A stretch of 45,275 nt of DNA, from NCBI GenBank assembly GCA_017995055.1, contig JAGOJP010000004.1, positions 1 to 45,275 of the forward strand. Reading direction: 5' to 3'. The stretch is from Candidatus Omnitrophota bacterium. Its GTDB lineage: Bacteria > Omnitrophota > Gorgyraeia > Zapsychrales > JANLHA01. The notes under the pieces were generated by a model, which did no database searches, was not told the origin of the DNA, and saw only the letters and a list, made by a program, of their open reading frames with translations. Shown here piece by piece: positions 8,974 to 16,807 of this stretch; position 1 is the first letter of the stretch, and each line of letters begins with the position of its first letter. The position numbers were made by a program, and so were the translations under genes.

Positions 8974-9897
8974 TCATAAAAGGTCCGGCAGAGGGAACAC
9001 GATGTTCCTCTCCGGGTTTTCAAACCGTATGACGTCCGCGCCGGGAAACCTGTTTTCAATCTCCTGGACCAGCGCTTCCACGATAAAATGCGGCACCGAC
9101 GCGCCGGAGCTGACGCCGATGTTTTCAACGCCCCGGAACCACTCCGGCTTTAGATCCGCCGCGCTGTCGATAATATGAGACGGCACGCCGCACCGCTCGC
9201 CGGTCTCCCTCAAACGGTTGCTGTTGGAGCTATTGGCCGAGCCGCAGATAATAATTATCTCACAGAGCGAGGCCAGCTCTTTGACCGCGTCCTGCCGGGT
9301 TTGCGTGGCGTAACAGATGTCGTCCCGCGCGGGGTCCTCCAAATTCGGAAAACGGCGGTGCATGGCCTCGATAATGAGCTTCGATTCATCCACCGAAAGC
9401 GTGGTCTGCGTGATATACCCCACTTTTGATTCCGGGGGGATAGCCAGATTCTCAACATCATCAACCGTTTCAACGATGTGCCGCAGGTCTTCCTTGATAT
9501 ACCCGGAGGTGCCGATTATTTCCTGATGGCCCTTATGCCCGATTAAAACCGTATGATATCCGCTGTCCGAATATTTGGTGGCCTGACGGTGGACTTTCTT
9601 AACCAGAGGGCAGGTGGCGTCAATGACGCGCAGCCGCAGGCGCCCGCTTTCCCGCACAATCGCGGGCGGCACGCCGTGGGCGCTGAAAATGACCCGGGAG
9701 CCGGGCGGGACCTCGCTTAATTTTTCGACAAAGACAATGCCGCGCTCTTTAAACGCGTTCACCACAAACGTATTGTGGACAATTTCATGATACACGTAAA
9801 TCGGCAGGCCGTATTCCTGAAGCGCGCGCTCTACCACCGCGGTGGCAAAGGAAACGCCGGCGCAAAAGCCCTGGGTCCTGGCCAAATAGATATTCAT
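8974..9897 (-). CDS. ispH: 4-hydroxy-3-methylbut-2-enyl diphosphate reductase IspH
   Basis: IspH performs the last MEP-pathway step, reducing HMBPP to IPP and DMAPP with a [4Fe-4S] cluster. Starting at the ATG at 9897 gives 307 residues. The cluster ligands fall at Cys12, Cys96 and Cys195, with substrate-binding His41, His74, His124 and catalytic Glu126 in GHKGHQEI, and SNSNRL near 224-229. This numbering fits the E. coli enzyme closely, which supports the ATG over the in-frame TTG at 9906. The C-terminus ends shortly after FPGADVIRFENPERN. It is divergent from ispG across 170 bases. Confidence 0.96.
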   Translation of the reverse strand: MNIYLARTQGFCAGVSFATAVVERALQEYGLPIYVYHEIVHNTFVVNAFKERGIVFVEKLSEVPPGSRVIFSAHGVPPAIVRESGRLRLRVIDATCPLVKKVHRQATKYSDSGYHTVLIGHKGHQEIIGTSGYIKEDLRHIVETVDDVENLAIPPESKVGYITQTTLSVDESKLIIEAMHRRFPNLEDPARDDICYATQTRQDAVKELASLCEIIIICGSANSSNSNRLRETGERCGVPSHIIDSAADLKPEWFRGVENIGVSSGASVPHFIVEALVQEIENRFPGADVIRFENPERNIVFPLPDLL

Positions 9898-9938
9898 GCG
9901 GCACAACCGTCCTGATTAAAAGGGGAAATCAAATTAAG

Positions 9939-9967
9939 TTGCATTGGCGCGCGTTCTTCCGTATAAT
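9939..9967 (+). promoter_or_regulatory. Promoter for ispG
   Basis: TTGCAT (9939-9944), a 17-base spacer and TATAAT (9962-9967) on the plus strand. The predicted transcript start near 9974 leaves about 94 bases of leader before ispG. Within the leader, ACGAGA and TCTCGT (10027-10041) form a 6-bp hairpin. The ispG ATG itself has no clear ribosome-binding site. Confidence 0.6.
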
Positions 9968-9999
9968 TATTTTCTAAAGATACGGCACGCGCTTCAAAA

Positions 10000-10027
10000 A
10001 TTATATCATTATCCTCTGATAAGTAAA
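10000..10027 (-). promoter_or_regulatory. Promoter for ispH-murB (minus strand)
   Basis: On the minus strand, TTTACT (10027-10022) is followed after 16 bases by TATAAT (10005-10000). The -10 is preceded by TGA, giving an extended -10 (TGnTATAAT). The predicted start near 9993 faces the ispG promoter, so the 5' ends of the two transcripts would overlap by about 20 bases. Confidence 0.5.
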
Positions 10028-10067
10028 CGAGAATCTCTCGTCGTTACGCATAAAATGGCCCTAATCC

Positions 10068-11285
10068 ATGACTAAAACTTCCAGACGAAAAAGCCCCCCG
10101 GTGCGGGTGGGGGACATCATTCTGGGCGGCGGCCGCCCCATTGTTGTGCAGACCATGACCGACACCCCGACCGCGGATCAGGAGGCGACGTTGGCCCAGA
10201 CCCGGGAGCTTGTTGAGGCCGGGGCCGAGCTTGTGCGCTGGACCATCAATGATGACGACGCGGCGCAGGCCGCGCCGAAAATCATTCAACGCCTGCGCGA
10301 CGCCGGATACACCACGCCTATTATCGGAGACTTCCATTATAACGGGCATCTTTTGTTGAGCCGGTTCCCGGACCTGGCGCGGTCGCTTGCGAAATACCGC
10401 ATCAACCCCGGCAATATGGGCAAAGGCAAAACCCACGATGAAAATTTCCGCACCTGTGTTAAGATCGCCATTGATCATGATAAACCAGTCCGCATCGGCG
10501 TGAACAGCGGCTCGCTCAACCAGGAGCTTTTGGCCAGAGTAACGGCCCGGAACGCCAAACTTAAAAACCCGAAACCTGCCGGAGAAATTTTCCTTAAGGC
10601 CATAGTGGAAAGCGCGCTTGACAACGCCGCGGCCGCCGAAGCTTTGGGGCTTAAAAAAGATAAAATCGTGTTAAGCGTTAAGATGTCGGACCTGCCGGAC
10701 ATGGTTAAGGCGTACGAAACCCTGGCGAAAAAGTGCCCTTACGCGCTGCACCTGGGGCTGACCGAGGCCGGGGCAGGCCTGGAGGGGATCATCGCCAGCA
10801 CCGCCGGGCTGGCGGTTTTGCTGGAGCAGGGCATCGGCGACACCATCCGGGTGTCCCTGACCCCGCAGCCGGGGCGTCCCCGGACAGAAGAAGTGCGCGT
10901 GTGCCGGATTCTTTTGCAGTCGCTGGGCTTAAGACTATTCACCCCCAAGGTTGTGTCCTGCCCGGGCTGTGGCCGTACAAGAAGCGATGACTACCAGCGG
11001 CTGGCCCGTAAGGTGAAAGGTTTTATACACGATCATATGCCGGAATGGAAAACCGCTTATCCGGGCGTGGAGGCCATGACCGTGGCGGTGATGGGCTGTG
11101 TCGTCAACGGCCCCGGGGAAAGCCGGCACGCGGATATCGGCATCAGCCTGCCCGGAGCCACGGAAAAAGACGTGGCTCCAGTCTATATTAAGGGAAAACC
11201 TTTTAAAATCCTGAAAGGCCCGGGGATGGAAGAAGAATTCTGCCGCATCCTCGCTGATTACATCGCCCGGGCGTACGGGACCTGA
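10068..11285 (+). CDS. ispG: 4-hydroxy-3-methylbut-2-en-1-yl diphosphate synthase IspG
   Basis: A 405-residue IspG, which converts MEcPP to HMBPP, the step before IspH. The N-terminal TIM barrel has PIVVQTMTDTPT, DFHYNGHL and RINPGNMGKGK (111-121). The C-terminal Fe-S domain has CPGCGR (Cys298, Cys301) and MGCVVNGPGES (Cys344, Glu351), the three cluster ligands and the catalytic glutamate. It is the two-domain bacterial form without the extra domain of plant and chlamydial enzymes. It needs a [4Fe-4S] cluster, as its divergent neighbour ispH does, and the SUF operon lies just beyond murB. Confidence 0.96.
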   Translation: MTKTSRRKSPPVRVGDIILGGGRPIVVQTMTDTPTADQEATLAQTRELVEAGAELVRWTINDDDAAQAAPKIIQRLRDAGYTTPIIGDFHYNGHLLLSRFPDLARSLAKYRINPGNMGKGKTHDENFRTCVKIAIDHDKPVRIGVNSGSLNQELLARVTARNAKLKNPKPAGEIFLKAIVESALDNAAAAEALGLKKDKIVLSVKMSDLPDMVKAYETLAKKCPYALHLGLTEAGAGLEGIIASTAGLAVLLEQGIGDTIRVSLTPQPGRPRTEEVRVCRILLQSLGLRLFTPKVVSCPGCGRTRSDDYQRLARKVKGFIHDHMPEWKTAYPGVEAMTVAVMGCVVNGPGESRHADIGISLPGATEKDVAPVYIKGKPFKILKGPGMEEEFCRILADYIARAYGT

Positions 11286-11303
11286 ACCAGCCCGTTTCTG
11301 AAC

Positions 11304-11720
11304 ATGAAACGCTTAACACCCCAGCTGTGCGTTGATGATGTCATCCGGACGGTCACGTTTTACAGTGAGGTTTTCGGATTCAAGTTCATCATGGGGGTTG
11401 AAACCGGCTCCCGGGAAATCACGGTTTCCTGGCTGGAGGAACAGCCCCTGGACTGGGCCATCATGAACTGCGGGGACGTGGAAATCATGTTCCAGTCCCG
11501 GGAATACCTCAAAAAACACCTGCCTCAATCCTCCCAATCTGCCCCCTGCGGCCAAGCCGCTTTTTATATCGAAATGGAAGACCTCAACGATTTCTACACC
11601 ATCCTGAAAGGGAAAGTGGAGGTTGTTAAAGATATCGCTGTCACATTCTATGGCATGCGGGAATTCTACGTGCGCGACTGCAACGGCTATATCATCGGCT
11701 TCGCCGAAAAAGCGGGGTAG
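11304..11720 (+). CDS. VOC-family (glyoxalase/bleomycin-resistance fold) protein
   Basis: A 138-residue single vicinal-oxygen-chelate protein. It begins LTPQLCVDDVIRTVTFYSEVFGFKF, the usual first beta-alpha-beta unit, and ends with the second unit FYGMREFYVRDCNGYIIGFAEKAG. The MREFYVRDCNGYIIGF strand is like that of glyoxalase and dioxygenase relatives, where a late Glu or His binds the metal. The substrate cannot be assigned, and VOC members include isomerases, dioxygenases and drug-binding proteins. It starts 18 bases after ispG and is probably co-transcribed with it. Confidence 0.8.
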   Translation: MKRLTPQLCVDDVIRTVTFYSEVFGFKFIMGVETGSREITVSWLEEQPLDWAIMNCGDVEIMFQSREYLKKHLPQSSQSAPCGQAAFYIEMEDLNDFYTILKGKVEVVKDIAVTFYGMREFYVRDCNGYIIGFAEKAG

Positions 11721-11904
11721 GCACACGAACGGCCGGAGGAAATGTGGGAATTCGCCAAAGACGAATTATAGGACGACGGGATTGGCGTAAAATAACGATT
11801 TATTAAATAAAGAGCGGTCTTCTAAATACTTTAAAGTCCTTGTTTGAGATTAAAAGGATAGGTGGATAATAATTATTGTAGGGAAGAATAAAAAGGAGGG
11901 AAGA

Positions 11905-12435
11905 ATGAGCGCGGGGGCACAAAAACGAGATATGTATCACGGAATTGTGTTATCAAAATTAGCTGCTCGCAAAGATCAAAAATTTAATCTATATATGATC
12001 GAGACAAGAAAAGAAGACCCCGGGTCATTTTATGCTGTTAACGACTCAATTTATCTTTATATGAAATATAAAACCGGAAGAATTTCAAAAGACAATATCA
12101 TTTGGGATTTCCAATTTAAAACTGAACATATTCAAGACATTAAAGACTATAACGAACAAAAATTAGTATATCTTGCTCTTATCTGTTTACACCAAAAACC
12201 AACGAAAAAGAACGAGTGGTTCCCCGGTCAAATCTATCCGCCGCAAATTTGTTTACTCACTCCAGAAAACCGGGAAAAATGTTTTACGCTAGATTCGATA
12301 CAACAACAAACTATTACTGTAAAATACCGTTTAAACACACAAAATAGTTTTAGAGTGAATGGGGAGTTAAATACAAATAAACCATTAACTATTTGTCGTA
12401 CTGATATAGATAAATGGAAAATCCCAGGAAGTTAA
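11905..12435 (+). CDS. Hypothetical protein, AT-rich island (176 aa)
   Basis: I do not recognise this protein. It is 176 residues, with no signal peptide or membrane segment visible. It is rich in Lys, Asn, Ile and Tyr and reads like a soluble mixed alpha/beta protein (for example VYLALICLHQ around 109-118). A strong ribosome site, AGGAGG (11894-11899), lies 5 bases ahead of the ATG, which supports real translation. Its codons are far richer in A and T than those of the genes on either side, as expected for acquired DNA. A terminator-like hairpin follows at 12445-12472. It precedes the two-repeat lysine-rich gene by 113 bases, but a shared function is not shown. Confidence 0.65.
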   Translation: MSAGAQKRDMYHGIVLSKLAARKDQKFNLYMIETRKEDPGSFYAVNDSIYLYMKYKTGRISKDNIIWDFQFKTEHIQDIKDYNEQKLVYLALICLHQKPTKKNEWFPGQIYPPQICLLTPENREKCFTLDSIQQQTITVKYRLNTQNSFRVNGELNTNKPLTICRTDIDKWKIPGS

Positions 12436-12444
12436 TAACAGTGG

Positions 12445-12479
12445 ATGCCGCGCTCGGGACGGGGCATTTTTATATAAAA
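12445..12479 (+). terminator. Likely terminator after the 176-aa gene
   Basis: ATGCC (12445-12449) pairs with GGCAT (12463-12467), followed by a T-rich run. The 24 bases at 12456-12479 recur with two mismatches at 13242-13265, after the membrane protein gene. Confidence 0.5.
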
Positions 12480-12548
12480 AACAGGAAAGAAGGTGTGTCT
12501 GATTTTTTTTAAGATTTATTTTTACATATAATGAGGAGGCACTAGTCA

Positions 12549-12812
12549 ATGGCGAAAAAAAAGGTCGCAAAAGCTGGCATTAAGAAAGAAAAGGGATACC
12601 TTTACTTTGTAGACAAAGATGGTGATGTTTCTTGCGCGATTATGGCTCGAGGAAGCAAAAAGGGTGGGAAGCCCAAAAAAGTCGCTAAAGTCGGCATCAA
12701 GAAAGAGGTAGGTTACCTGTATTTTATCGATAAGAGTGGTGATATCGCCTGCGCCAAGATGGTTCGTAGAGGTACTGAAGACGATGGCCCGAAAGCAAAG
12801 AGGAAGAAATAA
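12549..12812 (+). CDS. Lysine-rich two-repeat protein, copy 1 (87 aa)
   Basis: An 87-residue basic protein made of two copies of a 39-residue unit. The first runs from about residue 6 and the second from about residue 45. Each unit reads KVAK.GIKKE.GYLYF.DK.GD..CA.M, with one conserved Cys (29 and 68). A short tail (TEDDGPKAKRKK) ends it. It is a close paralogue of the 42665-42967 gene, with about 89% DNA identity over 186 bases and mostly third-position changes, so the protein sequence seems selected. The function is unknown. The small size and high charge would suit nucleic-acid or polyanion binding, which is inference only. GGAGG lies ahead of the ATG. Its stop codon overlaps the next start by one base. 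Confidence 0.8.
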   Translation: MAKKKVAKAGIKKEKGYLYFVDKDGDVSCAIMARGSKKGGKPKKVAKVGIKKEVGYLYFIDKSGDIACAKMVRRGTEDDGPKAKRKK

Positions 12813-13207
12813 TGAAATTGAAGAATTTGAAGGAAATTAAAGATGAAGACTCAAAAAAGGTTAGTGAAATAACTCGGAACCTTGGGATTGTAGGAATAGG
12901 TGTAATTTGGATTTTTAAGATTGAAGTTGGAAGCGTTGTTTCAGTGCCATGGGAATTGCTCCCCCCTGCATTCTTTTTAGTCCTAGGATTATCGTTGGAT
13001 TTATTACATGCAGTTGTCAGATACTTAATTTATAGTATCTTTTATTTTATCAAAGAAAAAGAGTGTTCCCAGGATAAAGGAAAAGAGTTTACGCTACCAG
13101 AGTGGTTTCGTAGAGTGATTACCTTTTTCTTCCTTGGGAAAGTAGCGGCGATTGTCTGGGCGTATGTTCTTTTGATGCAATTTGTTGGCAATAGATTTTC
13201 AGGATGA
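12812..13207 (+). CDS. Small membrane protein, three predicted TM segments (131 aa)
   Basis: I do not recognise this family. The 131-residue product has a charged N-terminus (MKLKNLKEIKDEDSKK), then hydrophobic stretches at about 24-44, 50-80 and 102-124, so it is probably an inner-membrane protein with three segments. A charged loop, KEKECSQDKGKEF, lies between the last two. It overlaps the stop codon of the two-repeat lysine-rich gene by one base, which implies translational coupling and a common role. Base composition is AT-rich like the two genes before it. A phage-holin or toxin-like role is possible but nothing in the sequence shows it. Confidence 0.65.
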   Translation: MKLKNLKEIKDEDSKKVSEITRNLGIVGIGVIWIFKIEVGSVVSVPWELLPPAFFLVLGLSLDLLHAVVRYLIYSIFYFIKEKECSQDKGKEFTLPEWFRRVITFFFLGKVAAIVWAYVLLMQFVGNRFSG

Positions 13208-13222
13208 ATTTCGTAATAGTGA

Positions 13223-13265
13223 CGGGGCCGGGCCCCAAGAAGGGACAGGGCATTTTTATATGAAA
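13223..13265 (+). terminator. Likely terminator after the membrane protein gene
   Basis: The GC-rich inverted repeat GGGGCCGGGCCCC (13224-13236) is followed by a second possible stem (GCCC 13232-13235 with GGGC 13248-13251) and a T-rich run. The 24 bases at 13242-13265 repeat those at 12456-12479 with two mismatches. Confidence 0.45.
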
Positions 13266-13280
13266 GGTCAAAAAACCAGC

Positions 13281-13308
13281 TTGTGTTTTTAGAGTTAATG
13301 GATATAAT
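13281..13308 (+). promoter_or_regulatory. Promoter for the secreted 197-aa protein
   Basis: TTGTGT (13281-13286), a 16-base spacer and TATAAT (13303-13308). The predicted start lies about 75 bases before the gene at 13391. Confidence 0.5.
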
Positions 13309-13390
13309 CACATAGCGCTCCCCGAAGATCAAGAATCGCAAGGGGGAAGTGTCCTGAAATCAACTTTAAAACCACCAAAAGGAGAGTTGT

Positions 13391-13984
13391 ATGCGATACG
13401 TTAAATTATTTCTGATAGCATTGGTTCTGAGCGCGTTCCTGGCCCAGTTCCTGCCGGCCTACGCCGACGATGTGCTCGACACGGTCGAGGAGGGCATCAC
13501 TCTCTACAAAGAGGGAAAATATTCGGAAGCCGCGGGAAATTTTGAATATGCCGGCCAACTGGCCCGGCAGAAACGCAGCGGCGAGCTTTCGGATTTTCTG
13601 CCCCAAGCGCTGGACGGCTGGGAGGCCGAGGAGGCCGAAACACAGGCGGTGGGCGCGGCGATGTTCGGCGGGATGACCTCGAGCGAGCGGATTTACACAA
13701 AAGGAAATGCCACGGTGACGGTCAGTATTATGGCCGATTCCCCCATGATTCAAAGTGTGATTATGCTGTTACAGAACCCGATGCTGGCCGCCGCCCAGGG
13801 AGAATTGATAAAAATCGCCGGAAGGAAAGCTATTATGAGCTATGACGCCTCCGATCAGAGCGGGCAAATCCAACTCGTAGCCGCCAACCAATATCTCATC
13901 CAGGTGAGCGGTTCCGAAGCCACGAAAGAAGATATCCTCGCTTATGCCGGCGGGGTCAATTATGACGGTTTGGAAAAGAAATAA
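13391..13984 (+). CDS. Secreted TPR-like protein of unknown function (197 aa)
   Basis: The 197-residue product starts with a signal peptide (MRYVKLFLIALVLSAFLAQF, cleavage probably after AYA near residue 25), so it is likely periplasmic. The mature part opens with one TPR-like helical pair (EGITLYKEGKYSEAAGNFEYAGQLA). A GWEAEEAETQAVGAAMFGGM segment follows, and then a beta-rich region (NATVTVSIMADSPMIQSVIMLL and later QIQLVAANQYLIQVSG). This arrangement resembles small uncharacterised periplasmic proteins known from several Gram-negative phyla. I cannot name a function. An AAAGGAG site precedes the ATG. Its base composition is back to the normal, GC-richer level after the AT-rich island. Confidence 0.75.
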   Translation: MRYVKLFLIALVLSAFLAQFLPAYADDVLDTVEEGITLYKEGKYSEAAGNFEYAGQLARQKRSGELSDFLPQALDGWEAEEAETQAVGAAMFGGMTSSERIYTKGNATVTVSIMADSPMIQSVIMLLQNPMLAAAQGELIKIAGRKAIMSYDASDQSGQIQLVAANQYLIQVSGSEATKEDILAYAGGVNYDGLEKK

Positions 13985-14027
13985 AATAGCCCATTGATTA
14001 CGATTCGGGCTATAACCCGGGAAGCAG

Positions 14028-14157
14028 CTACAACCCCCGCGCTTCCTTGATCTTCCCGCCCGAAAACGTGACGAATTCCTTATACCCGGCCTGTCTCTCC
14101 CAGTCCACGGCTTTGTCAAAATCCCGGGCCACGTCCTGCGGCCGATGGGCGGCCCGG
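14028..14157 (-). pseudogene. Duplicated 3' end of the PHP histidinol phosphatase gene
   Basis: The stretch 14028-14142 matches 16808-16922 in the same orientation, with four mismatches in 115 bases; similarity fades by about 14157. It corresponds to the last 38 or so codons of the phosphatase gene on the minus strand, stop codon included. Read in that frame it ends ...GKIKEARGL where the intact gene ends ...GKIKETRGL. Three of the four differences change an amino acid (Thr to Ala, Val to Ala, Ala to Glu) and one is silent. It has no start and cannot encode the enzyme. The two copies flank the spermidine-synthase-like gene. The rest of the gap 13985-14246 holds nothing else I can support. Confidence 0.85.
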
Positions 14158-14246
14158 AAAATTCTGTCGTTAAATTAATAGTGAAATAGTATTCATTAAG
14201 ATACAATAAACTATATGAATCATACCCTGGTTAAGATTGGATAATA

Positions 14247-16781
14247 ATGAACCCGGCACGTCTTCGTCTTTACTCGTTTATTTTTTTCCTCACCGGAGCG
14301 ACTTCCTTAATATTTGAGATCGTTTGGCAGAGGATGATGATCCTTGTCCTCGGGTCCGGCGTTTTGGCGACGACAGCTATTTTAACGGCATTTTGCTGCG
14401 GGATTGCCTTGGGCAGCTGGCTGGGAGGGAAACGCCTCCAGCGGGTGGGCAACGCCGTTTTGTTTTTCTCCGGAGCTTTGCTTCTTACGGGTGTCTGGGG
14501 GCTCGGGGTTCATTCCATTTTAAATTTCGCGCTTTCTCTCTTCATCAAAATAATGCAGGCCAGCCCTCCGGAAGGGATGCTTTTTTTCCTGATACGCTTT
14601 ATGCTAGCCGTTGCGGCTGTTTTGCCGGCGACAATGGCCATGGGCGCGATGGTCCCGGCCATGAACCATATTCTTTCCCGGTATCAGTCAGCCGCGCCTT
14701 CCGGGATATTTCTAGCTTATGGATTAAATACGGTCGGTTCGGTGTTGGGCTGCCTGACGGCGGGCTTTGTTTTCATCCCCGCCTGGGGGATGCAGAAAAC
14801 GCTGTTGGTCACCGCCTGTATCAATATATGTATCGCGTTGTTTCTTATTATTAACTCCAGAAAAGAATTATCCGTGAAATCCCCGGCCGCATCAGGGAAA
14901 TCGCCCCCGGATGGCGCGCGCTCCCGGGATTTCTGTTGCGATAAATTTGTCTGGATTTATTTTATAACCGGATTCCTGTCATTAGGCTATGAGATGGCTT
15001 GGCTGCGTATCCTGGGAATCGTTGCCAGCAACAGCATCATCACCTTAACGGTCGCTTTATCTGTTTATCTTCTGGGGTTCTCCTGCGGGAGCCTTTTGCT
15101 CTACCCTAAATTGGCTTCGCGCCTAACCGCCCGGCAGATTTTCGCGTTGTCAAACTGGGGCGCCGGCGTCGCGACGATCGGGCTCATCCCTGTTTATTAT
15201 CAACTGGGGAATTGGGAAATGGGGTTCCTGCTGTTTCTGTTCGCGCCGGTATTGGACAAGTTAAATGTGACAGGGATGCTTTTTATCTTAGAAACAACAT
15301 ATTCAATCATCGTGATGTTGCTCCCGACGATTTTTATGGGGATGGCCTACCCGGCCGTGTGTGATGCGGTTATCAGCAAGAAAGAGCGGACAGCGGAAAT
15401 AAGCGGGTTCATTTTCTCCCTGGGTTCTTTCGGCTCATCATTGGGCGTCGCTGTTATTGCCTTGTTATGCATCCCGCGGATAGATTTAACGGCGACCCTG
15501 GCCTTTTTATGCCTCATGAGCCTGGGCCTGGGCCTGCTCATAATTTATTTTGATAAAGGAGACCGGGTCTCACAAAACATGTTTTTCCGGCTAAGCAGCA
15601 TCATTTTTATCGGCATCGCTTTCTTTCACGCGTTAAGAGGATATCCTTTTCTTCAAGAAGGGCGTGTTTTTGTTCAGGATCATCAATGGGTTTTTAAGAC
15701 GGAGGACCCGGCTGTCAAGCTGTCTCTCTTGCGATATAAATCCGGGTACACGGGAACAGTGAGCGTCATTGAAGCCCAGGGCCTTTTCCCGGATACCGTG
15801 CGGAGTCTCAAAGTCGACGGAGAACCGGTTGCCGCTACTTTTCTATGGGCCAAGATGGACGCCAAAATGCTGGCGCATATCCCGTTGTTGATACACCCAG
15901 ACCCGCATAACGCCATAACGGTCGGGTTCGGCAGTGGAGGGACCTCGTGGTCCATGACCCGATACGGCATCGAAGTGGACTGCGTTGAGATCGAGCCGGA
16001 GGTGGTGCGTTCGGCGCATCTGTTCCTTGAACAAAACCATGATGTTTTAAACGCCACCAACCTGAAGGTGATTATTAATGATGCCAGGAATTATTTCCTG
16101 GTTTCCGGGAAGAAATACGATGTCATTTCAACGGATGTCACCAACCTGCAGTATAAGCAAAACGCCAGTCTATACACGAAGGAATATTTCCAGCTTTTAA
16201 AATCCCGGTTGAAAAAGAACGGCATTGCCAGCGCCTGGGTTCCTATGGGGGGAGTGAACAATGCCGAATTTAAAATCCTTTTGAAGACATTTCAGGATGT
16301 TTTTCCGCACACGTCCGTCTGGTTTCTGGGGGAAAGGCAAACCAGCTACTATGCTATCTTGACCGGGACGGAGGATGTTCTTGAAATTGATTACGCGCGC
16401 TTAAAGCAAAGGATGTTGGATCCTAATATTAAAGATGACTTGGCTGAAGTCCAGGTCCGGAATCCCGCGCAAATAATTTCCTTCCTGTTCATGGATGAAG
16501 AAGGAGTGCGGCGATATGCGGGCGATGCCCCCTTACACACGGATGATAAATCCATCTTGGAGTTTTATTCCACTCACTCTCTCGATGAAAAGGTCGTGTT
16601 GTCAGACATTATGACCTATCGCTTGAGAAACATTTCCGGTTCTGTCAAAAATATCAGCCGTATGGAAGAAGACCAGATATACACGTTGATAAATTCCGGG
16701 GATGGGATGGATTTGAGGGATTTTAAAAAGCCGAGAAGAGGACGGCATAGAAGGAAAAATTTTGCCAACGAACCCCAATAG
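14247..16781 (+). CDS. Fused multi-pass membrane / spermidine synthase-like protein (844 aa)
   Basis: An 844-residue protein with a hydrophobic N-terminal part of about 460 residues, in two blocks of membrane segments separated by a hydrophilic stretch (residues 210-230). A C-terminal spermidine synthase-like Rossmann domain follows. That domain shows the aminopropyltransferase SAM-like pocket AITVGFGSGGTSWSM, the acidic strand end VDCVEIEPEV, and YDVISTDVTN...SLYTKEYFQLLKSRL, close to the SpeE pattern D-x-T-D...Y-T-x-E-F. Such fused proteins are common in PVC bacteria and deltaproteobacteria. The natural reaction is unproven; it may make polyamines or be a methyltransferase-like enzyme. The gene stands alone between the two copies of the phosphatase 3' end. 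Confidence 0.85.
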   Translation: MNPARLRLYSFIFFLTGATSLIFEIVWQRMMILVLGSGVLATTAILTAFCCGIALGSWLGGKRLQRVGNAVLFFSGALLLTGVWGLGVHSILNFALSLFIKIMQASPPEGMLFFLIRFMLAVAAVLPATMAMGAMVPAMNHILSRYQSAAPSGIFLAYGLNTVGSVLGCLTAGFVFIPAWGMQKTLLVTACINICIALFLIINSRKELSVKSPAASGKSPPDGARSRDFCCDKFVWIYFITGFLSLGYEMAWLRILGIVASNSIITLTVALSVYLLGFSCGSLLLYPKLASRLTARQIFALSNWGAGVATIGLIPVYYQLGNWEMGFLLFLFAPVLDKLNVTGMLFILETTYSIIVMLLPTIFMGMAYPAVCDAVISKKERTAEISGFIFSLGSFGSSLGVAVIALLCIPRIDLTATLAFLCLMSLGLGLLIIYFDKGDRVSQNMFFRLSSIIFIGIAFFHALRGYPFLQEGRVFVQDHQWVFKTEDPAVKLSLLRYKSGYTGTVSVIEAQGLFPDTVRSLKVDGEPVAATFLWAKMDAKMLAHIPLLIHPDPHNAITVGFGSGGTSWSMTRYGIEVDCVEIEPEVVRSAHLFLEQNHDVLNATNLKVIINDARNYFLVSGKKYDVISTDVTNLQYKQNASLYTKEYFQLLKSRLKKNGIASAWVPMGGVNNAEFKILLKTFQDVFPHTSVWFLGERQTSYYAILTGTEDVLEIDYARLKQRMLDPNIKDDLAEVQVRNPAQIISFLFMDEEGVRRYAGDAPLHTDDKSILEFYSTHSLDEKVVLSDIMTYRLRNISGSVKNISRMEEDQIYTLINSGDGMDLRDFKKPRRGRHRRKNFANEPQ

Positions 16782-16807
16782 ATATAAAACAGGGACTGAC
16801 TATTATT

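Noticed and set aside
11742-11795. Tiny frame MWEFAKDEL then stop, followed by DDGIGVK and a second stop, with GGAGG upstream
   Set aside because: Too short to support as a gene; it might be a worn remnant of a longer frame but there is no second copy to compare.
12521-12532. TATAAT just before the two-repeat gene as its promoter
   Set aside because: The start it predicts would fall on the ribosome-binding site and the -35 is only a T-run; it is not convincing.
12549-12812. DKDGD in the repeat protein as an EF-hand calcium loop
   Set aside because: The loop lacks the full DxDxDG spacing and the flanking helices, so calcium binding is not supported.
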